Assembly (NCBI GenBank): GCA_040880405.1
Contig: JBBDIM010000081.1
Location: 1 to 33,697 of the forward strand
Reading direction: 5' to 3'
Length of the DNA: 33,697 bases
Source: JBBDIM01 sp040880405
GTDB taxonomy: Bacteria; Planctomycetota; Planctomycetia; Pirellulales; Pirellulaceae
Numbering within the stretch: position 1 is the stretch's first letter; each line of letters opens with the position of its first letter. The notes under the pieces are model-generated. The model was not told the DNA's origin. It did not search any database and worked only from the letters and a program-made list of their open reading frames with translations. This document shows, in pieces, positions 21,918 through 29,192 of this stretch. Both the position numbers and the translations under genes were made by a program.

Positions 21918-23045
21918 TTAAACATCCAACTCATCAACCGCATCAATCAGCGCGTCCAAGTCGTCTTTGGGCCCGGCCTGTTTTTCTCGTTGGCGGCGGG
22001 GGGCTCCTACGGAGTCTCCGACGGCGTCTCGGCCCGCGAGTAGAAGTTGTTCGTCTCTTTCGCGGAGGGCCGTGTCGACGGCGTCGGCCGATTCTTGGGG
22101 TTTGCCGAATAGCAGCGAGAGGTCGACCTTCATCCCGCCGGCGGAGACTTCCGGGCTGCCGGCGATGGTGGGGCTTTTGTGCTGCGGGAAGATGATCGCG
22201 TTTTCGGGGCAGACGCGGCTGCACGCGGGGCAGCCCTTGCGGCAGTTGTCGGGGATTTCGACCAGAATCGTCTCGGCCCCGTCGACGCCATACACGCCGA
22301 ATAGGCAAAAATCGATGCACTCCATGCAGTTGGTGCAGCGGCTGTAATCGATCACGGGGTACCAGCGGCGACCGGAGGTTTCCTCTAGGCGGATCGGCTC
22401 GTGGATTGGGATGGGGCTTTCGAGCTGGCCATTTTCGCCGAGGGCCGTGTCGTTGGTCGGCTGGTCGAACCGGGCCCGTTGTTCTGGGGTGATCCGGTGA
22501 TCGGCCGGTTTGCCGTTGGTCGGTGCGCCATTGGTTGCCGTGCCGTTCGTACCCAGTCCACCGAGTTGCACGACCGGGGTGGAGAGCTCTTGCTGGATCC
22601 GTTTGATCTCGGCGACGTAGGTGGTTACGTCGTTGGAGACACGGAAGTCGATGCAGTAGATCAGCCGGTTGGGCAGTTCGCGGTGGTCGATAACGCGCGT
22701 TTTGTCTTCGGAGGTTTCGTCCTCCAACTCATCTTCCAGTTCGTCGTCGTCGTCCGGCTCGCGGACGAGCAAAGTGGTCCCTTCGCGGCCGCGGATGTTG
22801 TTGCGGTCCAAGGTCCACCGGGTCGCCCTTTCGAAGTTCCAACTGACGACGACGAAATCGCTGGTGATGCTTTGCAGCCCCAGAATGCCGGGGCCATCCG
22901 GTTTGAGGTCGTACAGGTGCGGGACGATGGTGACCTCGATGTTCGGCTCGAACAGTAGCGCCGCCACCAAGTCCTCTTCGAGGCTCCGCTTCGCCGGATT
23001 GTGACTTTGGCCCTGGCTCACCACGACCGTCAAACGTTTCGCCAT
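21918..23045 (-). CDS. Two-cluster 4Fe-4S ferredoxin-type protein with novel N-terminal domain
   Basis: A 375-aa protein. Residues 1-160 form an unrecognised alpha/beta domain (MAKRLTVVVSQGQSHNPAKR, SLEEDLVAALLFEPNIEVTI) with an acidic stretch (DDDDELEDELEDE) near 98-110. A G/T/N-rich linker lies at 160-220. The Fe-S domain has C237, C240, C243 and C247 (CTNCMECIDFC) and C268, C272, C275 and C279 (CRKGCPACSRVCP), enough for two [4Fe-4S] clusters, the second with an unusual CxxxCxxCxxxCP spacing. The C-terminal ~75 residues are charged and probably flexible. No signal peptide, so cytoplasmic. It starts 4 nt after the stop of the GcvH-like gene and likely passes electrons to or from the radical SAM/lipoyl partners. 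Confidence 0.8.
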   Translation of the reverse strand: MAKRLTVVVSQGQSHNPAKRSLEEDLVAALLFEPNIEVTIVPHLYDLKPDGPGILGLQSITSDFVVVSWNFERATRWTLDRNNIRGREGTTLLVREPDDDDELEDELEDETSEDKTRVIDHRELPNRLIYCIDFRVSNDVTTYVAEIKRIQQELSTPVVQLGGLGTNGTATNGAPTNGKPADHRITPEQRARFDQPTNDTALGENGQLESPIPIHEPIRLEETSGRRWYPVIDYSRCTNCMECIDFCLFGVYGVDGAETILVEIPDNCRKGCPACSRVCPENAIIFPQHKSPTIAGSPEVSAGGMKVDLSLLFGKPQESADAVDTALRERDEQLLLAGRDAVGDSVGAPRRQREKQAGPKDDLDALIDAVDELDV

Positions 23046-23049
23046 CGGA

Positions 23050-23517
23050 TTACTCGTTCAGTTGCCCTTTGATGGTTCGTTGGGTGACTTCCCAGACCGA
23101 CTCCAGGTGGGCCACATAGGCCGCCGGATCGAGCAGCGAGCTGCCCGCCGCCTCAATCTCGTACAGCCAGCCGTCTCCATACATATTTAGGTTAATTCGC
23201 GAAGGGTCGTCCATCAGCCCCGGGTTGAATTTTGTGAGCTGCCCGGCGAGCGGGGCGAACAGGTCGCTTTCCGCCTTGCTGCTCTCGATAAACCCGATTT
23301 CCTGCCCCTCTCTTACCGCGACCGGTGCTTCCTGGTGCCACTCTAAAAAATACACGTCCTGCAAGAGCCGCACCGCATAGGCGGAAAACCCAAAGCGGTA
23401 CGTCTCGGCCGCTTCGCCTTCCAGCGGCATCGCCCAGGTGTGGTTTTTGGCGTACAGGCGATCCGTTGGGATTGTGGCTTCGAACTTGCCCATCATGAAG
23501 ACCAACGGGTCGCTCAT
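23050..23517 (-). CDS. GcvH-like lipoyl-carrier protein
   Basis: A 155-aa protein resembling glycine cleavage H protein. YAKNHTWAM corresponds to the YTxxHEWV start of the fold. FGFSAYAVRLLQDVYFLEWH matches the IGITxxA..LGDIxxVxLP segment. IESSKAESDLFAPLAGQL is the lipoylation loop, with Lys81 as the predicted lipoyl site. NMYGDGWLYEIEAA near 111-124 matches the family's GWL segment. The N-terminus carries about 20 extra residues. No P or T protein of the glycine cleavage system is nearby; instead the gene overlaps the radical SAM gene (ATGA, 4 nt) and precedes the ferredoxin. It may therefore carry a bound intermediate or electrons via lipoate for the radical SAM enzyme. That role is inference. 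Confidence 0.85.
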   Translation of the reverse strand: MSDPLVFMMGKFEATIPTDRLYAKNHTWAMPLEGEAAETYRFGFSAYAVRLLQDVYFLEWHQEAPVAVREGQEIGFIESSKAESDLFAPLAGQLTKFNPGLMDDPSRINLNMYGDGWLYEIEAAGSSLLDPAAYVAHLESVWEVTQRTIKGQLNE

Positions 23518-24824
23518 GTGTAACGGACTCCCTTGAACTGCTCTTCAAAGAAGGCGGACAGCAGCGAATCGGCCCGCAGGAGGCCTTCGCGGGTCAGCTC
23601 GACTCGGTCGTCGGTCCGAGTCAGGTACCCTTCCTGTTCATACTCTTTCCAGACGGCGTCCCACTTCTTGTAAATATCGACGTTGAATTTCTTTTGGAAG
23701 TAGTCCCGCTCTAGGTAACCCCGTTTGAGCAGCAGGGCTGTTTCGCGAATCAGCATTTGTTCCTGGGTGGGGACATAGGCCCGGTTTAGGGGCAGGCGGT
23801 TGTGCTCTAGGATTTCGCCGGTGTAGTCGGCCCACTCGGTTTTGTTTTGGTAGTGGACCCCGGAGATATGCCCAAAGCTGGCCACGCCGGTCGCCAGCAA
23901 ATCGGCCCCGCCGAACAGGTTATCGCGGTAGCTGAAGTTGATCTTGCCGGTGTCCTTGACCATGGTGTAGGCGCTGGAGGTTTTGTAACCGGCGGCGGAC
24001 AGTTCGTCCATCGCATAGCTGAGCCAGGCCCGTTTGGTGGGCCAATCGGCGACCGGGGTTTCGATCTTGTTCCCCAGGATGTCTTGCGAGTAAACCGTGT
24101 TGAACGGCAATTCCATCTGGTAGATGGTGACACTCTCCGGCGAAAGCAACAGCACCTTGCGGATGTTCTCGCGCCACGTCTCCCAGGTCTCGCCGACCAT
24201 GCCGGAGATCAGGTCGACATTAACGTTGGGGAAGTCGGCCGCCTCGATCCACTCCCAGGCGGTGTACACCTCCTTGGAGAGATGGGCCCGGCCGTTTTCC
24301 TCTAGGATGCTGTCGTGGAAGTTTTCGATCCCCAGGCTCAGCCGAGTGATGCCCATCGCCTTGAGGGCCTTCACCTTGCTCTCGCTTAGTGTGCCGGGCT
24401 CGCACTCAAAGGTGACCTCTTCCGCCTGATCCCAACTGATGCTGCTGCGGAGCCGGTCTTCCAGGCGGCCCAGTTGTTTGGGGCTGAGGAACGAGGGGGT
24501 TCCGCCACCGAAGTAGACAAACTTAAACGGGCGGCCACCCATCGCCTCGGTCTCGCTGACCAGGTGGATCTCGTTGACCAACGCCGTGACATACTTCTCG
24601 ACATCCTGCGAGTTTTTGTCTGTGTAGACCCGGAAGTAGCAAAACTTGCACCGTTTGCGGCAAAACGGAATATGCAGGTACAGCCCCAGCGGCACATCAG
24701 GCCGCGGAGGGGAGCTCAACGCTTGGTGGAGCTGGTCCAAGTACTCTTCGGACCACTGCGAAAACGGCGGGTAGTTGGAGATGAAATAACTACCGACTTC
24801 GGTTTTGGTGGAATCAGTTGCCAT
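23514..24824 (-). CDS. HemN/HemW-like radical SAM enzyme
   Basis: A 436-aa radical SAM protein. GLYLHIPFCRKRCKFCYF carries the cluster motif C55-x3-C59-x2-C62; the residue pair after the motif is YF. YFGGGTPSFLSPKQLGRLED (from ~105) is the SAM-binding GGGTP region. ECEPGTLSESKVKALKAMGI, then TRLSLGIENFHD and NVDLISGMVGET, complete the barrel. The HemN-type C-terminal domain includes ADLLATGVASFGHISGVHYQ and a winged-helix-like end (LARDYF-type motif LERDYFQKKFNVDIYKKW). This superfamily holds coproporphyrinogen dehydrogenases, the HemW haem chaperone and class C methyltransferases. Context with a lipoyl carrier and ferredoxin points away from a housekeeping haem role. ATG 24824 is chosen for AGGA 9 nt upstream; the open frame to 24938 is low-complexity. 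It overlaps the GcvH-like gene by 4 nt. Confidence 0.88.
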   Translation of the reverse strand: MATDSTKTEVGSYFISNYPPFSQWSEEYLDQLHQALSSPPRPDVPLGLYLHIPFCRKRCKFCYFRVYTDKNSQDVEKYVTALVNEIHLVSETEAMGGRPFKFVYFGGGTPSFLSPKQLGRLEDRLRSSISWDQAEEVTFECEPGTLSESKVKALKAMGITRLSLGIENFHDSILEENGRAHLSKEVYTAWEWIEAADFPNVNVDLISGMVGETWETWRENIRKVLLLSPESVTIYQMELPFNTVYSQDILGNKIETPVADWPTKRAWLSYAMDELSAAGYKTSSAYTMVKDTGKINFSYRDNLFGGADLLATGVASFGHISGVHYQNKTEWADYTGEILEHNRLPLNRAYVPTQEQMLIRETALLLKRGYLERDYFQKKFNVDIYKKWDAVWKEYEQEGYLTRTDDRVELTREGLLRADSLLSAFFEEQFKGVRYT

Positions 24825-24950
24825 GGAGGCGGATCCTAACTTCGGTTCGGTTTGGTTTGATTGTTGTTCGTTGTTGGTTCTTCGTTCTTCGTTGTTGTGT
24901 GGGTTCCGAGGACTCCACCCACCACAGACGCCGTTCACCGGCAGCCTTTT

Positions 24951-26063
24951 TCACTCGCCGAAACAGTAGACCACGCCGTCGTCGCTGGCGATGATCATTT
25001 TGCCTTGGGCGATGGCGGGGCCGCCGACGAAACCGCCAGTTGCTTCAAACTGCCACAGTTGGTCCCCTTTTTCCAGGCCCAGGGCGTGGATCTGGCCGTT
25101 GGAGGCCCCGAAATAAACTCGGTTACCGGCGATTACCGGTGAGCTATCGACTCGGCCGCGCGCGGTGAAGGTCCAAATCGGTTCACCCTTTTCGCGGTCG
25201 ATCGCCACTACTTTTCGGTTGCGGCCACCGAACACGGCGCGATCCTGGGTGACCGCGGCGCTCGATCGGATCGGTTGTCGGCCCCGTTCGTCGATGTAGG
25301 TCCAGGCGGTCTCCAGGCTGTTCCAGTCGATCGCGTAGAAGAAGCCCCCTTCGGTGCCGAAGTAGACGAACTTCCCCTCAACCGCCGGAGTCGAGCCGGT
25401 GGGGCCGTCGATCTCGACCGTGCCGATCGCTTTGCCTTCGTCCAAGTCGACCACATGCAGCTTGCCGTCGCATCCCGCTAAAAAGCCTCGGTTGGAGACC
25501 ACGGTTGGCATGCAGCGGATTTGGTCTTGAATTTCGAATTTCCAGACCAGCGAGCCGTCCGCTTCCTTCAAACAGTAGAGGAAGCTGTCTTGCGAGCCGA
25601 TCAGGATTTGGTCTTTGTAAAAGTTAACGCTGCTGTTGATCTCGGCCTTGGTCTCGAACTGCCACAACTGCTTGCCGGTTTTGGCGTCGAGGCAATAGAG
25701 CATGCCGTCCATGTCGCCGATATAAACCTTGCCGCCTCGCACCGCGGGGGAGCCATAGAAACCGCTGTCGGTTTCGAACTCCCATTTCTTTTCGCCATCG
25801 GCCAAGTTCAGGGCGAAGACCGAACCATCCAGGTCGCCGATGTAGGCGGTATCTTCAACGATGGCGGCGGTGCCTTCGAAGGCACCGTTCTCGACCTTGA
25901 ACTCCCACTTCAGTTTGAGGTTTTCAGGCAGGGCCTCGCTGGCGACCCCCTGAGCCTGGACATCTCCGCGGTACAGCGGCCAGTCGGCTTGTAGTTGACC
26001 ACGGGAAACCAGCGCAATTCCGATCACCGCGAGTAGTAGGGGTAAACTCATCCAGCGACGCAT
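24951..26063 (-). CDS. Secreted PQQ-type beta-propeller protein
   Basis: A 370-aa protein. Signal peptide MRRWMSLPLLLAVIGIALVS, probable cleavage near LQA/DWPLYRGD. DWPLYRGDVQAQGVA is the family's start. It then has about seven repeats of the pattern GxVYIGDxDGxLYCLDAxTGKxLWQFET (for example GKVYIGDMDGMLYCLDAKTG and YKDQILIGSQDSFLYCLKEA), the PQQ-binding-like propeller fold. No catalytic or PQQ-binding residues of quinoprotein dehydrogenases were identified, so it may be structural or binding. ATG 26063 has GAGGT 7 nt upstream. It lies on the same strand as the reductive and radical SAM genes, with 126 nt before the latter. Periplasmic. Confidence 0.87.
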   Translation of the reverse strand: MRRWMSLPLLLAVIGIALVSRGQLQADWPLYRGDVQAQGVASEALPENLKLKWEFKVENGAFEGTAAIVEDTAYIGDLDGSVFALNLADGEKKWEFETDSGFYGSPAVRGGKVYIGDMDGMLYCLDAKTGKQLWQFETKAEINSSVNFYKDQILIGSQDSFLYCLKEADGSLVWKFEIQDQIRCMPTVVSNRGFLAGCDGKLHVVDLDEGKAIGTVEIDGPTGSTPAVEGKFVYFGTEGGFFYAIDWNSLETAWTYIDERGRQPIRSSAAVTQDRAVFGGRNRKVVAIDREKGEPIWTFTARGRVDSSPVIAGNRVYFGASNGQIHALGLEKGDQLWQFEATGGFVGGPAIAQGKMIIASDDGVVYCFGE

Positions 26064-26414
26064 GCTAGTTACCTCGTGCGGGACCTTGGAATCAAAACCA
26101 CAACTAACGAGCTTCCATTTTACCACAACCACGAGGCAATGACACATCAGGCAGAGTGGCAGGTTTGCCAGAAGGGGATGAGTTCAATTACAAAGAGTCG
26201 GAGGTCCAGAAGTTTTGACCGCGGTTCCCGTAATTGACCTTATCCCCGTACGAAGTTGACGTGTGATTGAAACGGTGCACCTGGATTGCAGGGTCGATTT
26301 ATGCGGGGGCGGGTGTTGAAGATGGGGCGTTTGGAAGGGGATAAGGTCAATTACGGGTGCCGCGGCTGGGGGTTCTATGCCGCCGACTCTTTGTAATTGA
26401 ACTCATCCCCGGCG
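26064..26414. other. Intergenic region dominated by a nested palindromic repeat
   Basis: No gene is seen. Bases 26174-26410 are the repeat described separately; 26064-26173 must hold any promoter of the PQQ-type propeller gene. Confidence 0.6.
26174..26410. repeat. Nested palindromic repeat, copy A (237 bp)
   Basis: The outer arms (26174-26201 and 26383-26410) are perfect 28-bp reverse complements beginning GGGGATGAGTTCAATTA. The inner arms (26219-26247 and 26337-26365), with GTAATTGACCTTATCCCC and GGGGATAAGGTCAATTAC, are also reverse complements. A GC-rich ~90-bp centre remains. The right edge is 4 nt from the stop codon of the iron alcohol dehydrogenase gene. Same architecture as copy B at 32007-32209. 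Confidence 0.8.
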
Positions 26415-27566
26415 CTACAAGGCGCTTTCATAGAGGGCGCGGAACTCCGCGACACCCACTTCGCGGGGGTTGAAGGTGCCGGTCCATTGTTTGGCGGCCT
26501 CTTCGGACATCGGGCCGAGTTGGTCGTCGCCGATGGAGAGTTGCCCTAGCCGGGTGGAGAGCCCCGCTTCGGTGACCCACGTGCGGACCATCTCGGCCAG
26601 CAGTTCCGGGTGGCGATCGGCGGCGTGAATTGGGTTGCCATCCCAGGGGACACTTAACAGTTCCTCGTACCACGGGGCGAACTGCTCGGCGTTGTAGCGG
26701 ATCACATGGGGCAGCATCATCGCCACCGCTTGACCATGCGTCACGCCATACCGGGCGGTCAGTGGATTGGCCATGGCGTGGGCCGCCCCGAGCATTGAGT
26801 TCTCGATCGCCAGCCCGGCGAAGCAGGCACCCAGTTGCATGCCCCCGCGGGCCTCCAGGTCGGTCGGATTTTTCAAAACTTTCGAGAAGTTCCCCGCCAG
26901 CAGACGCCAAGCCTCTCGGCTGAAGGCGAGTGAACAGGAGTTCCGCTTCTTGGTGACGAAGGTCTCCAGGGCGTGGGCGATCGCGTCGATCCCGGTCAGC
27001 GCGGTGACCATTGGCGGCTGGGTAACGGTCAGGTTGGGGTCGAGCAGGGCGATCTTGCAGCTCGCTTTTTTATCGCCGCAGGCCATTTTTACGTGGGTTT
27101 CGGCGTCTGAGATTAAGGCGAACGACTGGGCCTCGCTGCCGGTTCCAGCGGTCGTGGGAACGGCGATCATCGGCAGCATTTCTTCTTTCGCCTTGCCGAT
27201 GCCCCAGTAATCCTTCATCTCGCCTCCGCCCGTGTAGAGGAAGTTAATCCCCTTAGCGCAGTCCATCGCACTGCCACCACCCAGGCCGATAATCAGTTGC
27301 GGCTGGCAGTCCTGGGCGAATTCAACCCCGGCGGCAACATTGGCGGTGGTGGGGTTTTCCTGGACGCCGTCGAACAGAAAACTCTCGATCCCCGCGGCGG
27401 ATAAAACATCGATCCCGGTTTGCGTATGCCTCGCCTTGATCACCCCAGGATCGCTCACCACCAAGGCCCGCTGGGAACCTAGCTCTTTGGCCAAGTCACC
27501 CAACTGCCCAATCACGCCCGGCCCAAACACAATCCGCGTGCGGGGATGAAAATCGAACGGGATCAT
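26415..27566 (-). CDS. Iron-dependent (group III) alcohol dehydrogenase
   Basis: A 383-aa Fe-ADH. The Rossmann-like N-terminal half has GLGGGSAMDCAKG (GGGS at 97-100) and TTAGTGSEAQSFALI for NAD(P)H. The metal ligands are D194 (TGIDAIAHALE), H198, H263 (AAHAMANPL) and H277 (THGQAVAMMLPHVIRYN). Length and residues are normal, so the enzyme is probably active as an aldehyde reductase or alcohol dehydrogenase. ATG 27566 has GAGG 6 nt upstream; the frame is open to 27686. It is transcribed after the LuxC/ALDH-type reductase, with a gap of 156 nt, and would convert that enzyme's aldehyde to an alcohol. The substrate is unknown. A repeat begins 4 nt after its stop. Confidence 0.92.
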   Translation of the reverse strand: MIPFDFHPRTRIVFGPGVIGQLGDLAKELGSQRALVVSDPGVIKARHTQTGIDVLSAAGIESFLFDGVQENPTTANVAAGVEFAQDCQPQLIIGLGGGSAMDCAKGINFLYTGGGEMKDYWGIGKAKEEMLPMIAVPTTAGTGSEAQSFALISDAETHVKMACGDKKASCKIALLDPNLTVTQPPMVTALTGIDAIAHALETFVTKKRNSCSLAFSREAWRLLAGNFSKVLKNPTDLEARGGMQLGACFAGLAIENSMLGAAHAMANPLTARYGVTHGQAVAMMLPHVIRYNAEQFAPWYEELLSVPWDGNPIHAADRHPELLAEMVRTWVTEAGLSTRLGQLSIGDDQLGPMSEEAAKQWTGTFNPREVGVAEFRALYESAL

Positions 27567-27682
27567 CGCGGCCTCATCATGGTTGGCGAACTGGGTAGGG
27601 CAAGTGTAGCCAAGCTCGCGGAGAGCTTGGGGGAAGTGCATTGGGGTTTCCAATGGAAATGGAAGAATTTTCAGCACTTCTC

Positions 27683-27703
27683 CCACGTTCTTTGCGAACG
27701 TGG
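27683..27703. other. Hairpin between ALDH and Fe-ADH genes
   Basis: CCACGTTC (27683-27690) pairs perfectly with GAACGTGG (27696-27703) around a 5-nt loop. No T tract follows on the transcribed strand. It may be an RNA processing or stability element within the operon; nearby CACTTCTCCCACG resembles part of the repeats at 11280 and 15747. Confidence 0.4.
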
Positions 27704-27722
27704 CTACGCGACACGTTTTCCG

Positions 27723-29165
27723 TTACGTGGCGGCGGCGACTTCCAGGGGGGCGGTTTGGTAGGCTCGGCTGCGGAACAGGAATTCAATGATATTCCCTTC
27801 GTGCGGTTGGAGCCAGTCGAGTTGCACCGTCGGGATCGGGCCGATGTTCAACCGATCGACGTGCGTCGCCTGGGTCAACTGCCGGGCGAAGTTCTCGTCG
27901 GCGGTGATCGCCGAGCAAACCAAGGTCGGCCCGATGTTGCGGATCATCTGATCTTGCGGGCACTCGACCACCGAGACAAAGGGGAACATGTATTCCTTTT
28001 TCGCCACTTGTTTCTCCGGCGAGGATGCATGCACCACCATTGGCTTGAGGTAGTCGCACCGTTCCATTTGCACCAGCCGCTCGCCGTAGGAAGCGGTGTA
28101 GTCGGTGACACCCTCCTCGGCCAAATCGCTCTCGATCATGCCCCACACGGCCGGGGCCATGCCTGGCATGGTGAAGGCGGCCAGCGAGCATTCGGTGTCG
28201 GTCGGGTCTTTCACTTCGGTCGGGCCGATCCGCTCGGCGATCGCCTGAGCGATCTCCTTGGTGTGCCGCGAGGCCCAGATGCCCGAGGCGTTGATGCAAC
28301 TCCGGCCGCTGTTGGCGAAGACGCTTTTGACCATCAGATCCAAGTACCGCTCCCAGTCGTCGACCACGTCGTCTCCCAGCAAAATTTTGCTGAACCCCGG
28401 GCCGTGCGGTTGGACACGCGGGTTGCCGGCGTACTGGGCGATGGTTTGCTCTCCGCCGAACACCATCGAGCGATCGCAGGAAGAGAGCAGCGCGTTGCCG
28501 ACATCGCTTCCGGCACCGGGGTACAGACCAAAGGATTCCGCCGGCAGGCCCGCTTCGACCATCGCGGCGAAGATGCGGTAGGGGGTCCAAGGTTCCTTGC
28601 CGCCTGGCTTGAGAACCAAGCCCATTTGCAGGGCGATCGCCGGGAGCCACAAGGTATGCACCCCAGGCGAGTTGGACGGAAGCACCGCCCCCAGGACCGG
28701 CGTTTGGGCCTGGTAGCTGATGTAAATGCCGCGGTCTTCCTTCCCGTAGCCGCGGGCCAAGATATCGAGATCCAGGCCTCGCGTGAGCGAGTCGAGGATG
28801 CGGTCCATGTTCTTCAGGACGAACGCGTTCTTCTCCATGTTGGCCCGGCACATATGTTCCGGCAGGCCGGTACTGGCTGACTGGGCATGAACGAACTGTT
28901 CCGGGGTTTGCTTTCCGTCGCCGGTTGGGAGGTCCGCGCTTTGGAACAGATCGGCCGCGACGACCAGCTTCTCCAAAATCTCGGCCGGCGAGAACTTGAG
29001 CAAGGCATCGCGGGCGTTTTGGGCCTTCCGCATGTCCCGCTTGAGCAGCCCACCGCCGATCTGGCTGAGCTGGGCGATCGGTTCGCCGGTGATGAAGTGG
29101 ACGACGTCCTCTTTTTCAAGCGACTCGTAAGGCTGGCCCCAACGGATAGCGGGTAGATGCAACAT
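27723..29165 (-). CDS. LuxC/aldehyde-dehydrogenase-type acyl reductase
   Basis: A 480-aa protein of the aldehyde dehydrogenase superfamily. The catalytic nucleophile is C290 in SVFANSGRSCINASG. VLPSNSPGVHTLWLPAIALQ and KPGGKEPWTPYRIFAAMVEA form the nicotinamide cofactor site. The general-base ELGGK motif of hydrolytic ALDHs is replaced by HGPGFSKILL (~254-263). Loss of that Glu fits enzymes that reduce acyl thioesters to aldehydes, such as LuxC-type reductases, rather than oxidising aldehydes. It starts 27 nt after the LuxE-like gene, the natural partner that would supply an activated acyl group; the GriC/GriD and LuxC/LuxE pairs are the analogies. ATG 29165 is preferred over an in-frame TTG at 29180. 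Cytoplasmic. Confidence 0.8.
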   Translation of the reverse strand: MLHLPAIRWGQPYESLEKEDVVHFITGEPIAQLSQIGGGLLKRDMRKAQNARDALLKFSPAEILEKLVVAADLFQSADLPTGDGKQTPEQFVHAQSASTGLPEHMCRANMEKNAFVLKNMDRILDSLTRGLDLDILARGYGKEDRGIYISYQAQTPVLGAVLPSNSPGVHTLWLPAIALQMGLVLKPGGKEPWTPYRIFAAMVEAGLPAESFGLYPGAGSDVGNALLSSCDRSMVFGGEQTIAQYAGNPRVQPHGPGFSKILLGDDVVDDWERYLDLMVKSVFANSGRSCINASGIWASRHTKEIAQAIAERIGPTEVKDPTDTECSLAAFTMPGMAPAVWGMIESDLAEEGVTDYTASYGERLVQMERCDYLKPMVVHASSPEKQVAKKEYMFPFVSVVECPQDQMIRNIGPTLVCSAITADENFARQLTQATHVDRLNIGPIPTVQLDWLQPHEGNIIEFLFRSRAYQTAPLEVAAAT

Positions 29166-29192
29166 GGTTTTTGGTCCCAATGGTTTTTTGAA

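Noticed and set aside
23050..23517. Calling the lipoyl protein the housekeeping gcvH
   Set aside because: No other glycine cleavage genes are nearby, and it is coupled to a radical SAM gene; the symbol was left empty.
27546..28880. 444-codon plus-strand open frame opposite the ALDH-type gene
   Set aside because: It mirrors the GC-rich antisense of a clear enzyme gene, has no recognisable motif, and the minus strand carries the catalytic motifs.
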